Below are positions 14,351 to 22,424 of a stretch of DNA of 40,712 nucleotides, piece after piece. A program made the translations under genes and the position numbers. The stretch is from IMG/VR virus record IMGVR_UViG_3300043395_000254, positions 1-40,712 of that record. The stretch is one strand, 5' to 3'. The first letter of the stretch is position 1, and every line of letters starts with the position of its first letter. The notes under the pieces are model-generated. The model searched no databases. It saw only the letters and a program-made list of their open reading frames with translations, and was not told the DNA's origin. The stretch comes from a virus.

Positions 14351-15114
14351 GTCTGCTCATCGACGCAGATTTTATTGTGTATAAGAGCTGTGCAGCAACT
14401 GAAACCGAAATTGACTTTGGAGAAGACCTCATTGTCGTCACGTCCAACTTCTCAGACGCATACGGGATGGTCGAGCGGGAGCTTGCATCCATCGCCAATG
14501 ATCTTGGATGTTTTGATGACAGCATTCTTTTCTTTTCTGATTCTGTCAACTTTCGTAAGAGTATCGATCCAGAATATAAAGGACACCGAAACCGCAAGAA
14601 ACCGTGCGGCTACAAAAGGGTTATCAATAAACTCAAGGAAGAGTATCAAGTCATTGTCATGCCGAAGCTAGAGGCAGACGACGCTATTGGTATTTATGCC
14701 ACCAAAGAGCCTGGTCACATCATTTGCTCACCTGATAAAGACATGCGTCAAATAGCAGGTGACCTATTCGACCTATCTACTGGTGTGGTGACTATCACCC
14801 CAGAAGAAGGCCGTAGGTGGCACCTAATCCAGACCATGGCAGGCGATCAGACCGATGGCTATGCAGGTATCCCTGGGATTGGTATCAAGCGAGCAGAGGC
14901 TCTCCTAGACGCCAATGGCTGCACATGGCAAACCGTAGTCGAAGCATTTGCTGCAAAGGATCTTTCTGAAGACGTTGCTCTACTTAATGCACGACTTGCA
15001 AAGATCTTACAGTATGAAGACTATGATTTCACCAATCAAGAACCAAGACTTTGGTCTCCCAGCACCAGTGTTGGAGCTGAAGATGGAGCAGCAGTTCAAA
15101 CTAGCTCAGATTGA
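14347..15114 (+). CDS. 5'-3' exonuclease, T7 gp6-like
   Basis: 255 residues. Opens with LIDADFIVYKS (metal-binding Asp), then FRKSIDPEYKGHRNRKKPCG, PKLEADDAIG, ICSPDKDMRQIAG and a helix-hairpin-helix-like GDQTDGYAGIPGIGIKRAEALL. These are the signatures of the FEN/5'-3' exonuclease family, with acidic clusters holding two metals. It degrades host DNA, removes primers and makes recombinogenic ends. About 40 residues shorter than T7 gp6, ending in a loose Ser/Glu tail. Confidence 0.92.
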   Translation: MSLLIDADFIVYKSCAATETEIDFGEDLIVVTSNFSDAYGMVERELASIANDLGCFDDSILFFSDSVNFRKSIDPEYKGHRNRKKPCGYKRVINKLKEEYQVIVMPKLEADDAIGIYATKEPGHIICSPDKDMRQIAGDLFDLSTGVVTITPEEGRRWHLIQTMAGDQTDGYAGIPGIGIKRAEALLDANGCTWQTVVEAFAAKDLSEDVALLNARLAKILQYEDYDFTNQEPRLWSPSTSVGAEDGAAVQTSSD

Positions 15115-15310
15115 AACTGCTCTACGTAATCCAGAAACAAGGAAGGAGGACATCATCACGATCTTCATGGCCCTCCAACATCAAAACTTTGTACTTACTA
15201 ACACAGTATCTAACCTAGTACAGAAATGGCCCACAGTAACCTCACAGGACCCACCTACTACAAAAGAGGGAACGTTGAAGTTTGGAACTTCATCCGAGAC
15301 CAAGGGCTGA
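15083..15310 (+). CDS. Hypothetical protein, 75 aa
   Basis: ATG 15083 is preceded by GGAG 10 bases upstream and gives MEQQFKLAQIETALRNPETR, a helical protein ending in a Thr/Ser tail. It overlaps the exonuclease end by 32 bases and DUF3310 by 85. An in-frame ATG at 15014 would add 23 residues but also a 101-base overlap. The pattern FKLAQIExAL...TRKEDIITIFMALQ looks like a conserved cyanophage hypothetical. Function unknown. Confidence 0.6.
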   Translation: MEQQFKLAQIETALRNPETRKEDIITIFMALQHQNFVLTNTVSNLVQKWPTVTSQDPPTTKEGTLKFGTSSETKG

Positions 15311-15510
15311 ACTACCACCTTGGTAATGCACTCAAATATATCTGCAGAGCTGGCTTTAAAGACAGCAAAGTAGACGATCTCAAGAAAGCCATCCACTACC
15401 TACAGAATGAACTCGAAGCAACAACAGGCAAAAGAATTCAGGAAAAGTTTCCAGGTCAAGAACAGTACGAGTCCAGCTTCACGGACTATGCAACGGACTT
15501 TGATCGTTGA
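15226..15510 (+). CDS. DUF3310 protein (T7 gp1.7-related)
   Basis: 94 residues. YYKRGNVEVWNFIRDQGLNYHLGNALKYICRAG and the helix DDLKKAIHYLQNELE match DUF3310, the helical core of T7 gp1.7, a nucleotide kinase affecting dTMP/dGMP supply. The rest of gp1.7 is absent, so kinase activity is not assured. Placed among nucleotide-metabolism genes (MazG-like, NrdAB), which supports a dNTP-related role. Overlaps both neighbours. Confidence 0.82.
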   Translation: MAHSNLTGPTYYKRGNVEVWNFIRDQGLNYHLGNALKYICRAGFKDSKVDDLKKAIHYLQNELEATTGKRIQEKFPGQEQYESSFTDYATDFDR

Positions 15511-15781
15511 AGAGTTCAAAGAGTTCCTAGATGCTGAGAACCAACTACTCCTGGGGTTCACTGTTAACGCTGCTGACTGCCTGAAAGAGCTAGCTGATCT
15601 TGTTTATGTCTGCTACCAATATGCAGAGAACCTCGGATGGAATTTGGATGAAGCACTAGATCGTGTTCATCAATCCAATCTATCCAAACTTGATGACAAC
15701 GGTAACCCTATCTTCCGAGAAGATGGGAAGGTTCTGAAGTCATCTAACTACCAACCACCAAACCTTAGCGATCTTGTTTGA
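15407..15781 (+). CDS. MazG-like nucleotide pyrophosphohydrolase
   Basis: 124 residues. The metal-binding pattern EEFKEF (EExxEF) and, after a helix, KELADLVYVCY (ExxD) fit the all-alpha NTP pyrophosphatase fold. QQAKEFRKSF...LIVEEFKEF matches the usual N-terminus, so the start at 15407 is kept despite a 104-base overlap with DUF3310. Cyanophage MazG proteins hydrolyse dNTPs or dGTP/dCTP; a ppGpp role was proposed but not well supported. Directly before the reductase genes. Confidence 0.82.
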   Translation: MNSKQQQAKEFRKSFQVKNSTSPASRTMQRTLIVEEFKEFLDAENQLLLGFTVNAADCLKELADLVYVCYQYAENLGWNLDEALDRVHQSNLSKLDDNGNPIFREDGKVLKSSNYQPPNLSDLV

Positions 15782-15782
15782 T

Positions 15783-17162
15783 ATGTCTGCTGAACTTATT
15801 GCACGGACTGGACGGGTTCAATCTTGGATTGATGACCCCACCTCTCGTCTGCCTGTGTCTTGTACTGTCTTCGTAGTTGAAGACGAAATGGAGGGACCTA
15901 ATGGTATCGAAGCCTCATGGCGTTTTGTTTCCCACGCTCTCCGCTACGGAGCTGGCGTGGCTGTCCATCTATCCAAGCTCCGACCCAAAGGCGCTGAAAA
16001 TGGCAAGGGACTTGTGGCTAGCGGCCCAGTATCCTTTGGAAAGATCTATTCCACACTCAACGAAATCTTGAGGCGTGGGGGTGTTTACAAAAATGGGGCT
16101 GTGGTTCTACACCTGGACCTTAACCATCCTGATGTCCTTGAGTTTATTACTGCTGACCGTGCTGATCTACCTTGGGTCAAGCGTTGCGTCAACATTAACA
16201 AGCTGTGGTGGGAAGAAACTACACCAGAAGTACGAGAAGCTCTCCTCCAAGGTATCCGTAAAGGGGACATCTGGCTCAACAAAACAAAGGTAGACAAGAA
16301 TGGCAATCGAATCAGGGGAAACGTATGCTTGGAGGTCTATCTGCCCTCACGGGGAACCTGTCTACTTCAACATGTCAATCTTGGGGGATGTGAACTCCAT
16401 GACATTCAACGTGCGTTTGTCAGCGGAATGTCCCAGCTGTGCGTCCTTCACGGCAAAACAAATGTTGGAGCTAGCGGAGAGTACCTCCCTTCGGAGACAG
16501 ATCGCCAAGTCGGTCTCGGATTATTGGGTCTCGCAAATTGTCTTGCCAACCATGGAGTGACCTATAAGCAGTTCGGTGAAGCTCTCACTGATCTACGCAA
16601 TAACAAGATGGCGCAAACACCTGCTCACATCTTGGCTGCTGAGATCAATGCAGGCATCATTGCTGCTGCAGAGGTTGCCCGACAGAACAACATGGATCGG
16701 GCGTTTGCTATTGCACCTACTGCAAGCTGCAGCTACCGATATAAAGATCTCAATGGGTACACCACCTGCCCTGAGATCGCACCTCCCATTGCCCGTCAAG
16801 TAGACCGTGATAGCGGTACCTTTGGCGTCCAGAGCTTCGATTACGGTCATGTTGAGATCGCATCTGAAGTTGGCTGGGATGATTATAAAGCAGTGGCAGA
16901 TGGCATCGTATCTCTGCTAGATAGAACTGGGCTTCTTCATGGGTATTCGTTCAATAGCTGGTCTGATGTGATCACCTATGACGAAGCATTCATTGAGGAG
17001 TGGCTGGATAGCCCCCAAACATCTCTTTACTATTCACTTCAGGTGATGGGAGACGTTCAGGACAAATCCAGTGCCTACGCTGCACTTGATGAGGCTGAAG
17101 TTGACGATTACCTGGAGTCTATTCTTAACGATCCTGCTCCACAGTGTAATTGCGGCGAATGA
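15783..17162 (+). CDS. nrdA: Ribonucleotide reductase large (alpha) subunit, short cyanophage class I type
   Basis: 459 residues from ATG 15783 (TTG 15774 also possible), much shorter than the roughly 760 of E. coli NrdA and without an ATP cone. Catalytic residues are present: Cys27 (PVSC), Asn180-Cys182-Glu184 in GNVCLEV, Cys193 before LLQHVNLGG, radical-transfer Tyr416-Tyr417 (SLYYS), and a C-terminal redox pair CNC. It reduces ribonucleotides to deoxy forms. ATGA overlap with nrdB. This is the small-reductase type described in T7-like cyanophages, once annotated as class II. Confidence 0.88.
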   Translation: MSAELIARTGRVQSWIDDPTSRLPVSCTVFVVEDEMEGPNGIEASWRFVSHALRYGAGVAVHLSKLRPKGAENGKGLVASGPVSFGKIYSTLNEILRRGGVYKNGAVVLHLDLNHPDVLEFITADRADLPWVKRCVNINKLWWEETTPEVREALLQGIRKGDIWLNKTKVDKNGNRIRGNVCLEVYLPSRGTCLLQHVNLGGCELHDIQRAFVSGMSQLCVLHGKTNVGASGEYLPSETDRQVGLGLLGLANCLANHGVTYKQFGEALTDLRNNKMAQTPAHILAAEINAGIIAAAEVARQNNMDRAFAIAPTASCSYRYKDLNGYTTCPEIAPPIARQVDRDSGTFGVQSFDYGHVEIASEVGWDDYKAVADGIVSLLDRTGLLHGYSFNSWSDVITYDEAFIEEWLDSPQTSLYYSLQVMGDVQDKSSAYAALDEAEVDDYLESILNDPAPQCNCGE

Positions 17163-17869
17163 ACCCTTATCAAAAACTACAAAGTCGAAAAAGGAAGTGG
17201 TCTCCTGTACAGACCACAGCTGGCAAGCTTGTAGAGGGTGCGGAGGAAGTGATCTTCCGTGCTCTCGCTATGCGTCATATGGAACTACCTGTAGGTGACT
17301 TTATTGAAGCATCCCTTTCTGAAATTCCAGTTCTATCACAAGACCTACTCCGATCTAACATTAAAGACGAGGAGAACCACGACTTGGCTCTCAACTTCAT
17401 CGCCAATGCTCTCGGTGTTGATCCTGAAGCCGAGAAAGAAGCTAAACGTATCCGAGAAGCGTGGCTTTCGCATCCAGATCACACGGTCGTCAAAGCGTTG
17501 GTTGCCGAGCGTGCATTGTTCTTCGTATTACTCCCACTGTTTCGGTTTAATGGTGACGCTGGTCTCAGGACCGTATCCGCTGACATTAGCCGAGATGAGC
17601 AAGTCCATGTGGCTGCAAACTCTCTTGTCTGCAGGGAACTTGGATACGAACCATCTGCAAGTCTCGACAAGCTCAGGAAGGCAACGATCAATTGGGTTAT
17701 GACACCTTTGAAATCGTCCACTAACAAATATCTGGACAAAAAATTTTGGCTGGATGCTAGCGATCGCCTGATGTATGAGGGTAAGGCACCTGAGCTTTCT
17801 GACACCAAGCGAGCCCGTATGCCCGCCTTCTTTGAACATGCAAACCCCAATCTCCCTCAGTACGCTTAA
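17159..17869 (+). CDS. nrdB: Ribonucleotide reductase small (beta) subunit lacking the radical tyrosine
   Basis: 236 residues from ATG 17159 (ATGA overlap). Dimetal ligands are seen in the order expected for NrdB: Glu near 29-30, Glu71-x-x-His74 (EENH), Glu117, Glu147-x-x-His150 (DEQVH). In canonical R2 the radical Tyr follows the first ExxH His by four residues; here that position is Leu78. The subunit therefore cannot store a tyrosyl radical there and probably relies on a metal-based oxidant. Small against the usual 320-375 residues. Confidence 0.86.
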   Translation: MNPYQKLQSRKRKWSPVQTTAGKLVEGAEEVIFRALAMRHMELPVGDFIEASLSEIPVLSQDLLRSNIKDEENHDLALNFIANALGVDPEAEKEAKRIREAWLSHPDHTVVKALVAERALFFVLLPLFRFNGDAGLRTVSADISRDEQVHVAANSLVCRELGYEPSASLDKLRKATINWVMTPLKSSTNKYLDKKFWLDASDRLMYEGKAPELSDTKRARMPAFFEHANPNLPQYA

Positions 17870-18026
17870 GCTTCACAACGAAAGACTTGGTGAGATCCTG
17901 AATGAACTAGAAGCACACTTCTCATTCAGGACTCCAACTCCTAGTGACCGCATTGAAGACATCATGTACAAAGCTGGTCAAGCTAGTGTTATTGACTACA
18001 TCAAACAAAAACTGGATGAAGACTAA
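17838..18026 (+). CDS. Hypothetical protein, 62 aa
   Basis: Starts at ATG 17838 inside the last 32 bases of nrdB and ends TAATG into the next gene. Product begins MQTPISLSTL; helical with acidic and hydrophobic heptads (LNELEAHFSF, EDIMYKAGQASVIDYI). It looks like a conserved cyanophage small protein at the boundary between nucleotide metabolism and virion genes. No function known. Confidence 0.66.
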   Translation: MQTPISLSTLKLHNERLGEILNELEAHFSFRTPTPSDRIEDIMYKAGQASVIDYIKQKLDED

Positions 18027-18265
18027 TGTGTTTCGGATCACCGCCTAAGCCACCTGACCCGCCGCCGCTCCCACCAGCACCTAAACCACCTCCGCCGCCT
18101 GCTCCTCCGCCGCCTGCACCTGCACCTGTACAACAGCCAGATGCACAGCCAATGCTTAAGACACGAGAGAGTCGTAAGGAAGAGGCAGGAACTCTCTCAC
18201 AAGGTACAGCTTCACTGCGTATCCCATTGAATGTGGGTAGCCGTGGAGGTCTCAATCAAGGTTAA
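18026..18265 (+). CDS. Proline-rich T7 gp7.3-like tail/host-range protein
   Basis: 79 residues. After MCFGSPP, residues 7-36 are nearly all proline with spaced Lys and Ala. The C-terminus (ESRKEEAGTLSQGTASLRIP, then GSRGGLNQG) resembles the end of T7 gp7.3 (ESGRKKARAGGKKSL, GGGIN). gp7.3 lies just before the portal gene in T7 too and is a virion protein needed for adsorption. The Pro-rich arm could be an extended spacer. Cys2 near the start is unusual. TAATG overlaps on both sides. Confidence 0.6.
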   Translation: MCFGSPPKPPDPPPLPPAPKPPPPPAPPPPAPAPVQQPDAQPMLKTRESRKEEAGTLSQGTASLRIPLNVGSRGGLNQG

Positions 18266-19857
18266 TGAAAGCTCGTGCTCGCTACACGCAGCTCACCAGT
18301 AATCGTAATCAGTTCCTTGACACGGCAGTTGAATGCTCAAAGCTGACGCTGCCGTATCTCGTACAGGATGATACCAACCATAGTAACTGGAAGAAGTTAG
18401 TCACTCCCTGGCAATCAGTGGGTGCTAAGTCAGTAGTCACACTCGCATCTAAGTTGATGCTTGCATTGCTACCTCCTCAAACAACCTTCTTTAAGTTTCA
18501 GATCCGTGATGATAAGCTAGGGACTGAGATCCCTGCTCAAGTCAGGAGTGAACTTGATCTTTCGTTCTCTAAGATGGAACGGATGGTGATGGATCACATC
18601 AATGGGTCTAGTGATCGAGTTGTTGTCCACCAAGCAGTCAAGCATTTGATTGTTAGTGGTAATGCTCTGATCTATATGGGTAAGGATGGCCTGAAGCACT
18701 TCCCTTTGAACCGCTACGTGGTCAATCGGGATGGCAACGGTAATGTCCTAGAGATCGTAACCAAGGAACTGATCTCACGTAAAGTACTAGGTGAACTGCT
18801 CCCTGAACCTAATCCCAATGCACCTGGAGATGATGGTTATAAAGATGGTGCAGATGATGACGACGTTGAGGTGTACACCTACGTCCGACTAGAGAATGGA
18901 CGCTGGGTTTGGCATCAGGAAGCACTCGATAAGATCCTTCCTAACAGCCGATCCACTGCTCCTAAAAATGCTAGTCCGTGGCTTGTCCTACGTTTCAATA
19001 CTGTAGATGGTGAAGACTATGGTAGAGGTCGAGTTGAGGAGTTCCTTGGAGATCTACGGTCTCTTGAAGGTCTCTCTCAGGCACTCGTAGAAGGCTCTGC
19101 AGCAGCCGCTAAGGTTGTCTTCGTAGTATCACCCTCAAGCACCACTAAACCTGCCACGCTAGCCGCTGCAGGCAACGGTGCAATCGTTCAAGGAAGACCT
19201 GATGACATTGGTGTTATTCAGGTAGGCAAGACTGCTGACTTCCGTACTGCTGCTGAGATGGCAAGTACGATTGAACGTCGTCTTGCTGAAGCATTCCTTG
19301 TTCTTAATGTAAGGCAATCTGAACGTACTACTGCAGAAGAAGTGCGTCTTACACAGATGGAACTAGAGCAACAGCTGGGAGGTCTCTTCTCACTGTTGAC
19401 TGTTGAGTTCCTAGTGCCTTATCTAAACCGTGTACTCCTTGTTCTCCAACGAGACAATGAGCTACCTAAGATCCCTAAAGATCTTGTCCGTCCTCAGATC
19501 GTGGCTGGTGTTAATGCACTTGGTCGTGGTCAGGATCGTGAGTCACTCACACAATTCATCACTCTCATAGCTCAAACACTTGGACCTGAGGCGTTGATGA
19601 AGTACATCGATCCCACCGAAGCTATCAAACGTCTGGCTGCTGCTCAAGGTATTGATGTTCTGAACCTTGTTAAAGGTATGGAACAGATCCAACAGGATCA
19701 AGCACAACAGATGCAGCGTCAAGCACAACAATCCCTTGTTGATCAAGCAGGACAACTAGTCCGTGCTCCTATGTTCGACCCATCTAAGAACCCTAATGGA
19801 CAACAAACCAACCCGCCCACAGAAGGTAGCCAAGCCCCCGCTCCCCCCAGTGAGTAA
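18265..19857 (+). CDS. Portal (head-tail connector) protein, T7 gp8-like
   Basis: 530 residues, the size of T7 gp8 (536). Recognisable stretches: an early LTLPYLVQDD, GAKSVVTLASKLMLALLPPQTTFFKF, GRVEEFLGDLRSLEGLSQALVEG, and RQSERTTAEEVRLTQMELEQQLGG, followed by a Gln-rich tail. The dodecamer forms the DNA gate and the docking ring for the tail. It heads the morphogenesis block and is followed by scaffold as in T7. Confidence 0.94.
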   Translation: MKARARYTQLTSNRNQFLDTAVECSKLTLPYLVQDDTNHSNWKKLVTPWQSVGAKSVVTLASKLMLALLPPQTTFFKFQIRDDKLGTEIPAQVRSELDLSFSKMERMVMDHINGSSDRVVVHQAVKHLIVSGNALIYMGKDGLKHFPLNRYVVNRDGNGNVLEIVTKELISRKVLGELLPEPNPNAPGDDGYKDGADDDDVEVYTYVRLENGRWVWHQEALDKILPNSRSTAPKNASPWLVLRFNTVDGEDYGRGRVEEFLGDLRSLEGLSQALVEGSAAAAKVVFVVSPSSTTKPATLAAAGNGAIVQGRPDDIGVIQVGKTADFRTAAEMASTIERRLAEAFLVLNVRQSERTTAEEVRLTQMELEQQLGGLFSLLTVEFLVPYLNRVLLVLQRDNELPKIPKDLVRPQIVAGVNALGRGQDRESLTQFITLIAQTLGPEALMKYIDPTEAIKRLAAAQGIDVLNLVKGMEQIQQDQAQQMQRQAQQSLVDQAGQLVRAPMFDPSKNPNGQQTNPPTEGSQAPAPPSE

Positions 19858-19996
19858 ACCTGATACTTCAGGTACTGAAAACAAGTACGCGAGGAAGCGT
19901 CGTATTGGACCTCCGAAATGTAAGGATGCAGTAACGACTGTAGGCCTTGGAAAACTAACTGTTGAAACCACCTATGGCAAACCTGATAACGATTGA
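19796..19996 (+). CDS. Hypothetical protein between portal and scaffold, 66 aa
   Basis: ATG 19796 lies within the portal 3' end (62-base overlap). Product begins MDNKPTRPQK, Lys/Pro-rich then KYARKRRIGPPKCKD; basic and probably disordered. It overlaps the scaffold start by 23 bases. The frame stays open through the portal end, so overlap coding is credible, but the family is not recognised. Possibly a minor head protein. Confidence 0.55.
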   Translation: MDNKPTRPQKVAKPPLPPVSKPDTSGTENKYARKRRIGPPKCKDAVTTVGLGKLTVETTYGKPDND

Positions 19997-20759
19997 TCCA
20001 ACTGAATCTGGTGATGAAGAGTTTACACCTGATGAACTAGAATCACTAGAGGTTGGTGAACAACTTGCTCAAGAAAACCAAGAGCTTCTTGCTGGTAAGT
20101 ACCGAGATGCAGCAGAGCTTGAGCAAGCATACTTAGAGCTGCAGAAGAAGCTTGGTCAACGAGATGAAGAACCAGAACAAGTAGCTGAAGAGGAAGAGAC
20201 AGAGGAGGAGGAGATTGAACTTCCTGCTGGTGCTCAGTTGATTCAAGAGGCATCTAATGAGTACTACCAGAATGGTGGTCAGCTCAGTGAGGAGACTCTT
20301 GAGCAGTTCTCTCAGATGTCTAGCCGTGATCTGGTAGAAGCATATCTAGCACTACAAGATAACCAACCTCAACAGGAAGTAGCACAGGTTACTGACCTCT
20401 CTGAACGTGAGGTGAACTTCATTCAGAATAGTGTTGGTGGTGAAGCAGCGTATTCCAACCTTGTCCAATGGGCAGCAGAGAACCTCCCTGCCGATTATGT
20501 CAACGCCTTCGATAGCGTGGTGGAGTCTGGTCAGGTTCAAGCTATTCAGCTTGCTGTCGCAGGTCTCCAGCGTGAGTACGAGAATGCTGTTGGCTATGAA
20601 GGACGGATTCTTAGTGGAAAGGCAGCAACTCAAACGGTTGATGTGTTCCGTTCTCAAGCAGAAGTAGTCCGTGCAATGCAAGACCCTCGCTATGACAATG
20701 ACCCTGCGTACCGTCAAGATGTCTTTGAAAAGATGGAACGCTCTAACATTCAATACTAA
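19974..20759 (+). CDS. Scaffolding (capsid assembly) protein, T7 gp9-like
   Basis: 261 residues from ATG 19974 (a TTG at 19962 is in frame). Extremely acidic between residues 60 and 90 (run of Glu), predicted helical throughout, with a C-terminal helix ending YRQDVFEKMERSNIQY, typical of scaffold tails that contact the capsid protein. It is expected inside the procapsid and absent from the mature head. Position between portal and capsid supports it, though hli and psbA intervene. Confidence 0.85.
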   Translation: MANLITIDPTESGDEEFTPDELESLEVGEQLAQENQELLAGKYRDAAELEQAYLELQKKLGQRDEEPEQVAEEEETEEEEIELPAGAQLIQEASNEYYQNGGQLSEETLEQFSQMSSRDLVEAYLALQDNQPQQEVAQVTDLSEREVNFIQNSVGGEAAYSNLVQWAAENLPADYVNAFDSVVESGQVQAIQLAVAGLQREYENAVGYEGRILSGKAATQTVDVFRSQAEVVRAMQDPRYDNDPAYRQDVFEKMERSNIQY

Positions 20760-20929
20760 TGCCTGAAAACCTCTGGGCTAAAGAGCCCCCTATGTATATG
20801 GACCCTAATTACACTGTAACTCACAACGAACGTGCAGAACTCCTTAATGGTCGCCTCGCTATGCTTGGCTTCGTGGCTGCTATTGGCGCTTACGTACTGA
20901 CTGGTCAGATTATTCCTGGAGTTTTCTGA
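20759..20929 (+). CDS. hli: High-light-inducible protein (Hlip)
   Basis: 56 residues with one transmembrane helix. The chlorophyll-binding signature AELLNGRLAMLGF (residues 26-38) is exact for the family, with Glu27, Asn30 and Arg32 as the expected ligands, then VAAIGAYVLTG. Hlips bind chlorophyll and carotenoid at photosystem II under light stress. Starts TAATG on the scaffold stop and ends before a hairpin. A cyanobacterial gene kept by cyanophages with psbA to maintain photosynthesis during infection. Confidence 0.95.
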   Translation: MPENLWAKEPPMYMDPNYTVTHNERAELLNGRLAMLGFVAAIGAYVLTGQIIPGVF

Positions 20930-20958
20930 AGCGATTAGCGTGCATTAAACGCTTCATG

Positions 20959-20994
20959 GGCTTAGCCTCCTGCGAGTGGTGCTAAGCCTTAATT
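20959..20994 (+). terminator. Hairpin after hli, probable terminator
   Basis: GGCTTAGC (20959-20966) pairs perfectly with GCTAAGCC (20981-20988) across a 14-base loop, followed by TTAATT. It sits 30 bases after the hli stop and 38 before the next start. The U-tract is weak, so it may slow or process rather than fully stop transcription. Confidence 0.6.
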
Positions 20995-21032
20995 GAGTAG
21001 ACGGAAATAAGAAAGTTCTTCGCTATCTTATT

Positions 21033-21329
21033 ATGCTACCTCTTCTAACAACTCTGTCGGTGATTAGTTCTTGGTATGGACCTGGCTTTGATGGCCGTCT
21101 TACTGCGAGCGGATCCCGATATAATCAACACGGCCTTACTGCTGCTCATAAGACACTCCCGTTTGGAACTAAACTAAAGGTTTGCTTCAAGCGATGTGCC
21201 GTAGTGACGGTCAATGATCGAGGACCATACGTCTATGGACGTTCTCTTGATCTCAGTAAAGGTGCGGCTGATGCTATCGGTCTCACTGGCTCTGGTGTTG
21301 GACGAGTCAAAGTAACTCGACTAACCTAA
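21033..21329 (+). CDS. RlpA-like double-psi beta-barrel protein
   Basis: 98 residues. [54 protein letters not shown] and AADAIG reproduce the RlpA core, a lytic transglycosylase or peptidoglycan-binding fold that acts on denuded glycan strands. A short hydrophobic N-terminus ([12 protein letters not shown]) might be a weak export signal. No SPOR domain. Placed between hli and psbA, so cell-wall work is encoded within the photosynthesis cassette; a lysis or wall-loosening role is inferred. Confidence 0.85.
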   Translation: MLPLLTTLSVISSWYGPGFDGRLTASGSRYNQHGLTAAHKTLPFGTKLKVCFKRCAVVTVNDRGPYVYGRSLDLSKGAADAIGLTGSGVGRVKVTRLT

Positions 21330-21337
21330 CTATTCTA

Positions 21338-22420
21338 ATGGTTGCAACAATCGCAGCTCGTGAGTCTCGCACTAACCCGTGGGACTCTTATCTCAACTGG
21401 GTAACCTCTACCCAAAACCGTCTTTATGTTGGGCACTTCGGTGTCCTGATGATTCCCTGCCTGTTGGCAGCCACCACTTGTTTTATTCTTGCGTTCATTG
21501 CCGCACCCCCGGTAGACATCGATGGAATACGAGAACCCGTGGCGGGCTCCCTACTCTACGGAAACAACATCATCTCAGGAGCTGTTGTTCCCAGCTCAAA
21601 CGCGATCGGACTCCATTTTTACCCAGTGTGGGAAGCTCATTCACTTGATGAGTGGCTCTACAACGGAGGCACGTATCAACTCACAGTCTTCCACTTCCTC
21701 ATTGGCGTCTTTGCTTACATGGGACGCGAATGGGAGCTTAGCTATCGACTAGGGATGAGGCCGTGGATTTTTGTAGCGTACTCAGCTCCCGTGGCCGCAG
21801 CGTTTGCTGTGTTTTTCATTTACCCGATTGGTCAAGGTTCCTTTAGTGATGGGATGCCTCTTGGTATTTCTGGAACCTTCAACTTCATGTTGGTGTTCCA
21901 GGCTGAGCACAACATCCTGATGAATCCATTTCATATGCTTGGTGTGGCTGGTGTGTTTGGCGGCAGCCTGTTCTCCGCCATGCACGGCTCCCTGGTGACC
22001 TCCTCCCTGGTGCGTGAAACCACCGAGAGCGAGAGCCAGAACTACGGCTACAAGTTCGGGCAGGAGGAGGAGACCTACAACATCGTGGCCGCCCACGGCT
22101 ACTTCGGTCGCCTGATCTTCCAATACGCGAGCTTCAACAACAGCCGCAGCCTGCATTTCTTCCTAGCGGCTTGGCCTGTTGTCGGCATCTGGTTCGCCGC
22201 TCTTGGTGTTGCCACTATGGCGACCAACCTGAACGGGCTTAACTTCAACCAGTCTATTCTCGATAGTCAAGGTCGAGTAGTTGATACTTGGGCTGACATT
22301 CTCAATCGTGCTGGTCTTGGCTTTGAGGTGATGCACGAACGTAACGCTCACAACTTCCCGCTTGACTTGGCAGCGAACAACATTGTTCCTATTGCCATGA
22401 AGGCTCCTACTATTGGTTAA
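21338..22420 (+). CDS. psbA: Photosystem II reaction-centre protein D1
   Basis: 360 residues, full length, with five transmembrane helices and the C-terminal extension after DLA that host CtpA removes. Begins [10 protein letters not shown] and ends MKAPTIG, as in marine Synechococcus D1. D1 binds the P680 chlorophylls, QB and the Mn cluster and turns over fast in light; phage copies replace it during infection. DNA from about 21955 to 22195 is distinctly GC-rich with host-like codons, while both flanks look phage-like, pointing to recombination with a host gene. No intron is seen. Confidence 0.98.
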   Translation: MVATIAARESRTNPWDSYLNWVTSTQNRLYVGHFGVLMIPCLLAATTCFILAFIAAPPVDIDGIREPVAGSLLYGNNIISGAVVPSSNAIGLHFYPVWEAHSLDEWLYNGGTYQLTVFHFLIGVFAYMGREWELSYRLGMRPWIFVAYSAPVAAAFAVFFIYPIGQGSFSDGMPLGISGTFNFMLVFQAEHNILMNPFHMLGVAGVFGGSLFSAMHGSLVTSSLVRETTESESQNYGYKFGQEEETYNIVAAHGYFGRLIFQYASFNNSRSLHFFLAAWPVVGIWFAALGVATMATNLNGLNFNQSILDSQGRVVDTWADILNRAGLGFEVMHERNAHNFPLDLAANNIVPIAMKAPTIG

Positions 22421-22424
22421 ACCT

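Noticed and set aside
17760-17768. GCGATCGC, the cyanobacterial HIP1 octamer
   Set aside because: I noticed only a single copy in the window, so there is no HIP1-type enrichment.
20930-21030. A glutamine-type (glnA) riboswitch hinted by GACGGAAATAAG before the RlpA-like gene
   Set aside because: The conserved GACGGAAGUAGG core is not matched fully and I could not build the three-stem junction around it; only the hli hairpin is solid.
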